From Candolleomyces eurysporus (lineage: Eukaryota > Basidiomycota > Agaricomycetes > Agaricales > Psathyrellaceae), in NCBI GenBank assembly GCA_027579435.1, contig JANBPK010001189.1, forward strand, positions 124,001-188,000: DNA of 64,000 bases, read 5' to 3'. Both the position numbers and the translations under genes were made by a program. The notes beneath the pieces were generated by a model, which was not told the DNA's origin, made no database searches, and saw nothing but the letters and a program-made list of their open reading frames with translations. Of the stretch, positions 11,720 to 22,241 are shown piece after piece (position 1 is the stretch's first letter; each line of letters begins with the position of its first letter).

Positions 11720-12379
11720 CCCACAGGTCCTTGGGGCGATCTCTTCACAAGGTTCCTACTCGAGTTGTCCAATACTCTTATAGTCTGTCAACTCAAAGGT
11801 CCATGGAAATACACTCAATCACCTCCCAAACGGCGGGCTCAGCTTTATCGGTTAATTAATCTCGAATGTCGGGGCACAAATCAAAGCGACGATGGGACTC
11901 TGGCATGAGGACATAGCTGCTATGTCATGCTATGATAGCATGACTCAACCACGGAGCGAAGGGCCAACTCGGCGCCCAGCCTTGAGCTGACCTTGACCAT
12001 TGGCGACATTGGAAGTCTTTTTTGAGCGTACATATCTGCGACTGACGGTTCATAACGTGGTAAACCATGCGAATGTGTTTAAGGGGTGCGATTTAGCTTG
12101 CAAACGCTGCGCAGGATGATCGTACATTATTATGAGAGTCCGAAGTCCCCGCAGTACGCGCCTTAAAACGGTGAGCGCTAGAACTTGACGGGGAAAATCC
12201 TGTTATCCTTGCCAGTGCGTTTGGTTCCGTACTGTTCCATTTCAAAACATTTTAAGAATAGGACTTTGCTTCTGGGTCTTGAGGCCATTGAAAGGAGATG
12301 ATGATGAAAATGATCTTGGCAGATACATAGCGGTCTGGGGCTATGGCCGCTGAGGCAACTATGTGGCCACAGTTCTGCG
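11720..12379. other. Upstream region of DUF6533 gene
   Basis: No coding evidence apart from short open frames. It contains two nested perfect palindromes (11912-11944), described separately. Confidence 0.4.
11912..11944. promoter_or_regulatory. Overlapping perfect inverted repeats, possible operator
   Basis: CATAGC-T-GCTATG (11912-11924) overlaps GTCATGCTAT-G-ATAGCATGAC (11924-11944). Both have perfect arms around a single central base. They lie about 195-225 nt upstream of the DUF6533 start, a reasonable distance for a dimeric regulator to bind. The symmetry is seen directly; the binding role is inferred. Confidence 0.35.
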
Positions 12380-13575
12380 CACCCGATCGTTATCGACTCT
12401 CCTAACTAACAATTATAGCGACGGTCGCCGGTCTAACTAACAATGACAAGTTTAAGTAGTGTCTCAACGGGTGAACTTCGAGCTGAATGCACTTCTCCCA
12501 AACTTCAGTTTTATCCCTTCATCGCACAATGGAATCCCAGGGGGAGGAGGAGTCAGATGTATCACCGTACGAGCTTGTCAATGTCTCTATCGCAGCTACA
12601 AACCAGGAAATCAAATCAGCCTATTTCGCGACAGAGATCAAAGCACACCCGGATAGGAACCCCAACGCTGGCAAGAGGATGCTGCATCTGCCTTGAAAGA
12701 AAGATCCAGCGCCGAAAATGAGATCGATGCGAGCGGTGACGAAAAATTAATGGAATTGGCCAAAGGGGCTGTGGCAAAGGGCGGTGCGCGCGACGGGTCA
12801 TTGAAAAGTTGGAGAACGGATTCGAGACCGAGCTGGACCCACATATCATGATCACGGCGAACAGACTCGAGCATCACCCCGATCATACACTCCAAGAAGA
12901 GAAAAAGATTAGGAAGAAACCATTCATCTCTGGTGGAGAAAGACAGCGAGTCGTCGCGTGAGTTTGTTTTTTTCTTCGCCTGCATACCATACTTCCATTC
13001 TTGTTGGTCATCGAATGCACTCGAAGAAAATCCGTCTCGTTGCAATGGATGAACCTACTTCGGCATTAGACGCTGAAAGAGAACCCCAGATTTTTACCCG
13101 ATTACTCGAAGAGAGGCAGGGGAAGACCATGATTTTCGTCACCCATCGGTTCGGTTAGCTGACCAAAAAACACGCTGAGAGGAATGTGTGAGTACTCTCG
13201 AATGTTTATTTCTCTACGGCTCTGGTCGATGAAAATTTCTCAGATGTATGAAGGATGGTGAAGTCGTGGAGGTGGGCTCGTACTCGACTCTGATTTCTAA
13301 GGAGAACGGCGAGTATGCCAAGTTGTATAACATCCAAGCAGACGCTTTTAATTGAATGAAAATAAATGATCTGACTTTCCGTACTCGGTCAACACCGTGA
13401 TATCTTCGGCGGGTTACCATTAGTTCGCCTGAGATCTGAGAAAAGAAGCCGTAATCATTTGTACTCGTCAAAATAGGGACAGACGTGGCTACTCTTCTCT
13501 AACGTACTTTCAACACATCTCCGAGTCCAGGCTTATCCTACAACAGGCTTAAAATAAATAATTGCACCGAACGTA
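12380..13575 (+). pseudogene. Chimeric DNAJC17::ABC transporter pseudogene (segments B and C, second copy)
   Basis: From about 12380 to 12712 the sequence follows the DNAJC17 promoter, exon 1 (ATG at 12530, VSPYELVNVS, HPDRNP) and the first bases of its intron 1. The HPD triplet is kept, but a few codons are lost before it. Near 12712-12738 homology jumps into ABC exon 9 (equivalent to about 8135) and continues to the gene end and about 220 nt of 3' flank. The ABC part has frame breaks near 12790 and a TAG after VTHRFG (about 13156). The Walker A region is absent; the signature SGGERQRV and Walker B survive. The intron ends are still recognisable, so the copy came from genomic DNA and not from cDNA. 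Confidence 0.85.
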
Positions 13576-13878
13576 TAAGACCAGTCACCAGATCATGAAC
13601 GGCCAGGCCCCATGAAAAGCCTCGAGCAAAAGATCTGGTATGGGTTGGGGGAAAGGGCAAAAGAAAACCTGTACGCAGGGGGCATCATCGAAAACGTCAT
13701 CATCTCACATCATCCTATGCCGCATCGTCTCATCCAACAGAAAAGCCACCTAACATGTCCCCAAAGGATGCCGCCATTCTTCGTTATAATAAAACGTCCA
13801 CCAGCCGAAGAATGCGCTTGTAAGCAATCCTTTTCTTGGAGCGAAGGCCAGGAGAGGAAAAGGGCAAGAGTGCCCTCC
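13576..13878. other. 3' flank of RLI1 gene
   Basis: No gene seen. The duplicated block ends here and the convergent RLI1 gene begins at its stop codon. Confidence 0.4.
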
Positions 13879-16129
13879 TCAATCCTCAAGGAAGAAGTAA
13901 TTGCCCGAAGCTAGTGTACGAAACTAAATCAATACAAAGCGGTTGGAGGAACGCGTCAGAGGAACGTACCCTTTTGCTCTCGGTCCTTCACACTATCCCT
14001 CTTGTTTACACGAGGTCGGAAGTTGGTAGGATCGCGACGGAAGGTAATCTCGAGCGAAGCGAGGAAGCGGTTCATACCAGAGAGCAACGACTGGGGACGG
14101 GTTGCGGTAGCAGCGATAGCGGGTTGACCCTCGAACACGATGACACGATCGGCGAGGTAAGTAGCCATGATGAAATCGTGCTCAATGACGAACGCGGTCT
14201 TTTTCGCGTGAAGGACGAATCTGAGGAGAAGGGTGAGCTTTGATCTACCTTCGTTCATGATCGAAAGACATACCGCTTGATGACTTTGGAGGCGATGATA
14301 CGCTGTTCGGAGTCCAAGAAACTGTAAATCCGAGTTAGATCACCTACAGCGTCGACGATGGGATCAAAGATCCTCACCTGGAAGGCTCGTCGAGTAGGTA
14401 GACAGAAACGTTCGGTTTTCCGAGAGCTAGCACGATGGCCACACGCTGCAGCTCACCACCAGACAAAGTCTTCACATCCTGATCCATAATGTTCTCCAAA
14501 TTCATAGGCTTCAACACATCACTCTGGAACTGAGGGTGCATAAACGCGTTCTTGATCATCTTGATCAGCAACATCCGCACGGTTCCAGGGAATTTGGGAG
14601 AGATCGTCTGGGGCTTGAGCGAAACAGCCAACGATTGCTTGTCAGTTTCAACATCGGGTGTGTCACCAGCCAACAATCGAACAAAGGTAGTCTTGCCAGT
14701 ACCGTTCTCTCCCAACATGACGATGATTTCTGAATCGGTGAAAGATCCGGCCTCGACGGTGAGCTTGAATCCACCGAGCGTCTTGGTCATGGCGGGGTAG
14801 GAATAGTGCTGGGTCTTGTCGACGATGAGTTCTTCCGCATTCTCCACCATCTTGAAGCTCAAGCTCTCCTCACGGAATCGCAAGTTCTCCGTTGGGATGA
14901 AACCATCGAGGAAAATGTTGATACCTTCACGAACGGAATAGGGCATGGTGACGACACCATACATAGAAGGCTTGCCATAGAGACAGCAGATGAAGTCGGA
15001 AAGATAGTCGAGCACGGACAGATCGTGCTCAACTGCGATGACGTAGTTGTTGGTAGTAAGAAGCTCCCGGATGACTTCGGCAGCCTTTAGACGCTGCTTG
15101 ATGTCCAGATAGGAAGAGGGTTCGTCGAACATGTACCTGATCTTAAGGTGAGAAAGAAAGCAACGACCGAACAGAGAGGACATACACATCTGCTTTCTGA
15201 ATGCAACTCATGGCAATAGCAAATCGCTGCAATTCTCCTCCAGACAGGTGACCCACTTCGCGATCCAAGACGTGATTCAGCTCTAGTTCATCGCACATCT
15301 TCGCCTTGTTATCAAGCTCGAGCTTGCTGTCCAGCATCTGGGAGACGGTGAGGTTACCCTTGATAGCCCTTGGGATATGATCGACATATTGAGGCTTGAT
15401 TAACGCCTTGAGGTTGTCTTCAAGGACCTTGGTGAAGTAGTTTTGAAGTTCTGAACCCCTGAAGTATTTGAGGATTTCTTGCCAGTCTGGGGGATCCTAC
15501 AACCAGGATCGTCATGAATGGCTGCACAGCATGCAGAGAAGCTGCAGACGCACGTCGTATCGACCCAAGTTAGGCTTCAGCTTTCCAGCGAGGATTTTCA
15601 GGGCGGTACTTTTTCCGATACCGTTGGTTCCGACCAAACCCAGGACCTGCCCAGGCCGAGGAGTGGGCAATCGATGGAGCTTGAACGAGTTGGCGGTATA
15701 TCTGTGAGTAACTTGCGATTCAAGATTGGTGGGAAGGTTGATGATAGCAATGGCTTCGAATGGGCACCTTTCACTCCATTTGAGCCCCATAACGCATAGT
15801 ATTCGGGATTGACACTCACTTCTTCACACAAATACCACAACCGATGCACAGAAACTCTGAAATGAAGGCGATTTTGTCACTGGACTTGACTTCGATGCAG
15901 AGTTTGCCTGGACGTATCCTCCGTCAACACATGTATCGTCGAGGATATACCACCATCGCCTCGTACCCATTTTGACCACAGGACACGACTGACACACAGA
16001 GGGCCAATCATCAACAGGCCATCTCTCATCAGAGACGAATGGGCGCACCTTTTTGCATTCTTGAGCGCACCGCTTGGGCTTGCATCGATTGGCGTCGACG
16101 ATGGCGATACGGGTAATCTTGTCAGCCAT
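13879..16129 (-). CDS. RLI1: RLI1/ABCE1, ribosome-recycling ATPase with two Fe-S clusters
   Basis: Nine exons (16049-16129, 15967-15988, 15820-15907, 15554-15767, 15186-15496, 14378-15136, 14274-14321, 13970-14220, 13879-13910) close to 601 codons, the usual ABCE1 length. The N-terminus [19 protein letters not shown] and the [13 protein letters not shown] region carry the cysteines for two 4Fe-4S clusters. NBD1 has Walker [10 protein letters not shown] and signature [14 protein letters not shown]2 has Walker [10 protein letters not shown], signature [11 protein letters not shown] and H-loop IEHDF. The protein splits ribosomes after termination and aids initiation and export of subunits. One exon is only 22 nt long. 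The start is 178 nt from the divergent PIN4 ATG. Confidence 0.97.
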
Positions 16130-16307
16130 AGTGGGCTCTAGCGATGAGCTCGATGACGGGAAGAGGAAAGGACGACGATATGCGCGCGTTGACCCAAAAT
16201 TTGAGTTTGTCTAATCAATTTCCGAATCGGTACCGCACAAAGCCTCCATTATCCGGGACACGTGCCGTTTGACTCAAATACCCCCCATCTCATAGGCCAG
16301 CACCACC
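16130..16307. promoter_or_regulatory. Bidirectional promoter RLI1/PIN4
   Basis: Only 178 nt separate the two divergent start codons, so both genes must share promoter and leader sequence. No clear TATA box is seen. Confidence 0.5.
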
Positions 16308-16918
16308 ATGGCACCGAAGAAGGGCTCCTCGTCGTCGTCGGCCTCGACGAGCAAGGCCAGCAACAACAACAAGGGAAAGAACAAGTCGAACGACGATCAG
16401 GAGGACTCGAAGGGAAAGGTGCGCATCACCGTCGCCCCAAACCCACCCGCGCATCCACGACGATCGTTTCGCAGGGAAAGGGCGCTCTGAAGGCAGCCAC
16501 GGCCGTCAACGTCCGCCATATCCTCTGCGAGAAGCACTCCAAGGCATCAGAGGCCCTGCAGAAGATCCAGGTTCGCGTGCTCGTTTTCGTAACCTGATCG
16601 AGGGACATGCCACCAACCGACTCGCTACCACTAATAGGAGGGCCAATCCTTCAACAAAGTCGCCCAAGAGTACTCTGAAGACAAGGCAAAGGGTGAGCGC
16701 TGCCCATGTCAACCGCACTACGGCGCAGCGGAGTCTGATCTGGTTGCTTTTTCTCAGCTGGCGGGTCGCTTGGGTGGATGGTGAGAGGGAGCATGGTCGG
16801 CCCGTTCCAGGACGCTGCTTTCGCGCTCACACCCTCCACCGTCGACAAACCCATCACATCCGGCCTCGTCAAGACCAACTTTGGCTACCACATCATCATG
16901 GTCGAAGGAAGACGGTAA
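16308..16918 (+). CDS. PIN4: Parvulin-type peptidyl-prolyl isomerase (PIN4/Par14-like)
   Basis: Four exons (16308-16418, 16475-16570, 16638-16692, 16758-16918) give 140 codons. The N-terminal 35-40 residues are basic and low-complexity ([16 protein letters not shown]), as in human Par14/Par17. The parvulin fold follows with [52 protein letters not shown] and the C-terminal [13 protein letters not shown]. It lacks a WW domain and the phosphate-binding loop of Pin1, so it should be non-phosphospecific. Par14-type enzymes act in the nucleus and nucleolus, with links to ribosome biogenesis. All introns are phase-consistent. Confidence 0.95.
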
Positions 16919-17151
16919 CAATTCACAAGATCTGGTTCACAGTGCCCCGAGGTTCGGGTATGCCCGCATTGCAGTTCCTCGCGAAGCATAATTTCAATTG
17001 TATCATTAGAAGTTCAACAAAGCGGCTACAATATATCAAGTCCATTTCGAACGATGTAAAATAGGTGATAAAAGTCTAAAAAACCAATACAAGAGATAAA
17101 GAGCAAAACCACTGGCCCAAAAGAGTCGAGTCTCGAAGACGAAAAACAAAA

Positions 17152-20100
17152 TCACTGCTCCCAGTTTGGGCTAAAAGCCGCTCCAGGATACCCTGGCGGA
17201 TAATACGGCGTCGTCGTACTTACGGCCGTCTCCACTGCTGCTCCTCCTGCTGCTCCTCCTGCCCCTCCTCCTCGTTGAGCAGGCTGAGAAAGCCCCGCAG
17301 GGTAAGGAGGAGGGGGTGTACCCGTTGTAGGCGCTCCATACTGCCTCACCATCCCTCCAAGGGGAGCATGGTACGCTGCGTAATGGTGCTGCGGATGCAT
17401 GTATGGGTAGGCATACGGGGTCACCGCTGGATGGTGAGGATAGGGTCCATGAAACGCGTAGCCCGGAATGGGGCTCGGCTCATCACGATCATCCCCCTGT
17501 CCTCGAGGCTTGTACGGGATCATTGCAGGATAGTCAGGGTAACCTGGTTGAGGGCCACGGGTCATCATGTAGGGGTTGCTTCGGTCATAGGATAGGGACG
17601 CCATCGGAGGGCTGGCCCCAGTCGCTGGTTGGGCACCCTTTCCCTTGGAGCTAGACCCGTTCGTTTGTGGATCCCTGGAGGAGGATCCGCCTGCATTCGT
17701 TGTATCCCCTTCTTGTTCATCAAGATCTATCCTGGATTCATTCTGGCGGTAGAAATCATCCAATTCCTGGTGAGACTAGCGGAGATGTTAGGTACTTCAA
17801 GCAACGAATAAAATAGTCTGAAAGGCTCACCCGCCCTGGCATTCCCTTCGCAATCTTCTTGAAATTCAAACCATGGCGCGTCAAAAGGTCGAGAAACAGG
17901 CCTATCCAAACGACAATGCCAAATTTTCGTTGATGCACGGGGGAGACGGATGACGACACAAGGAGAGCGAGATGACGGTGGTATATGGAAAAATCGCAGT
18001 GGGAACCGAAATATAAAAAACAAACACAAGAGGGGTGAGCACTCGCGTATTCTTCGGGAAGAGAGCAAGTCACGGCCACCGACTTTTTTCTGCTTCCGAC
18101 AAGTCGCCCTCGAGGTCAATGGGTGAATGTCTACCATTGCGAGAACCACTTCTTCGCGACGCCGTTGTCTTCTCCTTTCCATTCTTGCGCGTTTCGAATT
18201 GACTCAGAATCTTCGTCGCTTTCGTCAAAACTTGGGATGGTTCAGGCAGGCCAGACGTCGGTTCAATGGGTGATGCTTGTGACGATTCCGCGGGAGGACT
18301 TGGTGGCTCTTCGTGGATGATCGCCACAGATTTGACTTGTTTGCCCTTGCGTTTCGAGCGTTTCGTAGGCCGTGATGATGCCGATTCCTACAAAAATTGA
18401 AGCATTCATTTTAGTGTATCGGCGTGATACAAAGCGTAACTCACAGGGTTGGGTTCATCTTCTTCGGTCTTTGGAGGAGCAGATGATCCGGAATGGGATG
18501 CAGCAAGCTGTATAACTTGAACAGTAGAAGGGGCCGTAGATATGGATATAGGCGTGGGAGCATGGTCTGACGCAGGGGTCGGGACGTCGGGGGAGGGTAT
18601 TGGCGCGGGGGATGCCACGGAGGCTGACACCGATTCTGAGTCAGGGAGATTGGGTGGTATGCTGAGGGCGGAAAGGGAAGGACCAGAAGCTGAGATCGAG
18701 GTGGATATAGGTTTCTGCCGTCTCGTGGAGACTCTTCTTTCTGGCTCAGGAGTCGCTGGAGTCGTGGAAGACTCTCCGAGTTGCGAGTTGAGCCTTGTGT
18801 TCCTCGGCTCCGGTTGAGGCGTAGCAGTAGCACTGTTTCCGGCTCTTTCCAATGCCGCGCTGACCTTGGGAGGACGTCCACCTCGCCTGCCTTTCGCAAC
18901 CCGGCTTGGGACAACGAATGCAGAGAGATTCTTCCCTACTTCCGCGTCGTGCTGAGCAATATCGGTCAACAGCGCGTTACCCTTCTTCTTTCCACCACCC
19001 CTGCGTTTGCGCTTCTTGGGCCCAAGCTGAGCCACCACCTTGCGGAAGTCGATTTGACGCTTCTTGTGAAGGTAGTAATAATCCACACATTGTGACGCGG
19101 TTTTATGAGGGAGGGATTGGGCAATGATGCCGAATTGTTTGGGGAATTGAGCGAATCGGTCAATGAAGATCCGTTTCTCGTCGTCCGTCCAGTCGTCAAT
19201 GCCAGTATCGGGTGCGTAATATTCCGTTGGATTCTCGATCAAATGATTGGTGTCGTCGAACATGTAATCCACCGAACCTTGAGTAACCGAAATCATGTCA
19301 GGAATGGTTGCAGCGTTGCGCATAGACAGGAAATTGGGATCCACAGCATCATCGTTGCCGAGGCTCGCAATAATCTGTTCCATTTCCAGGTCTGATCGGA
19401 CTGCATCGGTGATTGCCGTTGTACGCCTTGTAGTCCTGCCAGAGTGCTGCAAGCTGTCGTGGTCCGATGAAAACATGGAGCGATGCTGCTCGTTCAGCGC
19501 AGCACAATGAGCCTTCCACTTTTCATTCAACTTGAGGTATTGCCTATTTAAGTTGTCGATCTTCTCAGCGGTCGATTCTTGACGGCGTTCAAAGTGCTCT
19601 GTTAGAGATGGTCGCACTGCATTGAAGGTATCTAGACGAGCTTCCCGCCTCGTTCTTCCTAGAACTTCTTCGATCAAGCTCTCCGGGGTAGAGTCGGCAT
19701 ACTCTGGCGGGGGAGGTAGGTGGCTCAACGCAGCAGTCGCCTGATTGGCCATCAAGACAGGATTAACAACCTCGTCACGGGTCTGTCGATCGCACATCAA
19801 GCGGGTCATGACAACAGAGCGTAGGGCATCTGACAGTGTCTTTGCCTCAGTAAAGGGCGGAGGATCAGAGGTGGGAGCAGCGTCTGGTGGGAGAAGAGGC
19901 TTCAGCTTCAGCAGAACTTCACTCGTATCCACTGGTGGAGGTGGTTCGCTTTCCTCCTCTGCATTTTGTTCGAGGGCAGGGACAACAGCGACGTCCTCAT
20001 GGATACCAGTATCATCGGAGACGCGATTCTTGGGCTCCGTAGTCTTTGAGGGCGACGATGACGATTCAGAATTCTCGCTCTGTACACCTAGGGAAGGTGA

Positions 20101-21824
20101 TTCAGGACGGGCGTCTCGAGTCGAAGCGTCATCTTTTGACGTAGATTCTGTTCAAAGGTGAAAATCAGAAGCACAGTATCGCACGAAATAAACGGACCAG
20201 TCTCAGGGAGGGTGACGGGTATAGGTGACTCCGTTTTCGGCTGCGGTGGAGAGGGTGACCTCATAAGTTCATCGGCTGGCGAATGAGATTTTTCATGTGC
20301 AGGCGTCACACCATTGGTGTGAGCAGCTGGAGGAGAAGATGGCCTTTCCTGTACAGCTACACCTGCACTAGCATTCCCATTTTGCGACGGCTTTGAATCT
20401 AAACATTGCACCATCGACCTCAAGTCTTCAAAGCACATACAAAACATTATTCATACCTTGTTTGGTACCAAAAATAGAGCTCTCTTCGATCGTTGAAGGA
20501 CGTATTGAGAAAGACGAGGTAGAGCTTAGTCCAGGAATTGGTGCATCTTCTGCTTGATCCTCTTGTGACGGCATTGGGGCCGTGGTGGAGACAGGTGCAT
20601 AGACATGCGTCGCTGACTTTGAACTTGGAACAGGGACAGCTTCGGCCCTCAAATCAGGTCTGGTTGGAGGTGCAACCGATGCCGCCTTGACTTGCTGGAC
20701 GCCAAGGAATGAATCGGATGGATGCCTACTGTGGCTGGAGGAGCTGAGCGTCGACGCATGTCCCTTTATGGAAGACGGCGGCAGGTCAGAGAAATTAGTA
20801 GAAGCGATAGAAGACCGAGAGGACCGCCGGGAGAGTTGGCTGCGCACGGGACGAGCGTCAAATTCAGGGCGCCGCCCGCTAGTCTCTGCTTGCATCTGAG
20901 GCGAAGCGGCTCTCCGTTCAGGCGATCCAGTTCCAGATGGGAAGCGCGAAGAGCGGTGATCAGCGTAAGGCTCATAGTGGTCCCAACGGTTGCTTCCGGA
21001 CGGCAGATTATCCCTACGAAAGGTATTCCCAGATGGTGGTTCCGGATGATGCCAGTTGCGGGACTCCCACTTGCTATCAAGCCCAGGTCGGTAAGAATCA
21101 TAGTCAGAACGTGAGCCGGTCACAGGGAAGGGTTTTGGTGGAGGCGGCCTGTATCGATCACCCCCATGAATGAATGATGGCCGAGCAGACTGTCTCGATG
21201 GACCGTCCATGGGTGGATCTTGGATGGCGCGCGAGGGGTAGTCGTTGAAGCGTTCAAATACTGGAGGTCTACGAACCCGTTAATTTCATACTTTAGCGAA
21301 AAAGATGTTTCGTTGACACATACCCATCATTGCGGGTCGGACGATCAGTGTGACTTTGTTTCCAGGTTTCCGAGGGCTCAAACATGCGTGTTGCAAGCGT
21401 GTCGTCTCTCTGGCCGCGGCTGCGGACAGATGTCGTAGGAGATGGGGGACCTGGTTTTCGCTCTTGCCAGCCAGCAGGTTTATTGTGAACAGTTTGCCAA
21501 GGGCCCTGCCTATCCCAATGTTCCGAGTCTGCAGAATGAGACGGCGTCGTGTATCGTTCGGGACTGGGAGATCGAGAGTAATGTCTATTCGACGGATATT
21601 CTGGCCTATAAACGTTGGGACGATGCGAGTTTGAATGTTCGTCGCGGTAATTTGGTGGTGGGCGGGGAGGCACATAGCTATCATAGGTTCTTCGGGGGGC
21701 TATGGGAGACGGACTTCGGCGAGATATTATGGACGTTGGCTGTCGCTGTGAAAGAAAAGACCATTGAGCTGAAAGATCAATTTACGAAGGAGGCCACTAG
21801 ACGAACATCGTAAACCCCTGGCAT
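17152..21824 (-). CDS. SNT1: Snt1/NCoR-like SANT-domain corepressor subunit
   Basis: A long minus-strand gene whose exons include about 21293-21760, 20450-21280, 20220-20400, 18450-20150, 18070-18395 and 17152-17800. The first third is disordered and rich in Arg, Ser and Pro. The central exon has coiled-coil text (LNRQYLKLNEKWKAHCA) and a SANT domain near 19.05-19.2 kb (DDWTDDEKRIFIDRFAQFPK, then HKTASQCVDYYYLHKKR) followed by the basic GPKKRKRRGGGKKKG. A second SANT-like motif is split over 17.75-18.09 kb (LPEEYASLF, then HGLNFKKIAKGMPGR and DDFYRQN). Two SANT domains in this order fit Snt1, the Set3 histone deacetylase complex scaffold. The tail is Pro/Tyr/Gly rich. The frame is broken at a T6 run (18084-18089). 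The start ATG at 21824 is my best guess. Confidence 0.7.
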
Positions 21825-22241
21825 GGAACCCGACGGCCGTCGCGGATCGTAACGCGGGAAATTTGTGGATATCTGAGGGATGTCATATCCTCCAGAAGAC
21901 ATGGAAAATAATGAAAATGCGAGGTGCAGTGAATCCCAGACGCTACAGCTGGTCCAGAATTACTGTGGGACAATGGTCGCTGGCCGGGACAGAGAAAGAA
22001 GGAAAAGGGAACCGGTATGGAGGAGTACAGAGAAGAGGAGCGATTATGCTCTGGACGAGAAATAATACAATGAAAAGGGAGACTTGTGAAAGCGAAAACG
22101 AGTTGAAGTCCACAGGTGCCAAGTTCAGCCGGGCTGGCCACTCCAGTCCAAACAAGCTTATTTGTCTCGCTCCCTTTTTGGCTATCTCTTCTCACGTGCT
22201 GGCGCTGTGGACTTGGATGCTGGCAGTGCACCCCACAGCCC
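21825..22241. promoter_or_regulatory. Divergent promoter region SNT1-like / PIG-S
   Basis: About 417 nt between the presumed divergent start codons. Open frames here on both strands look like chance. Confidence 0.4.

Noticed and set aside
12443..12721. Intact DNAJC17 paralogue
   Set aside because: Only exon 1 and the start of intron 1 are present; the sequence then switches to ABC transporter homology with stops.
20687..21173. Plus- and minus-strand frames of 70-130 codons within the Snt1-like gene
   Set aside because: Shadows of the Arg/Ser/Pro-rich exon; no motifs and no splice support.
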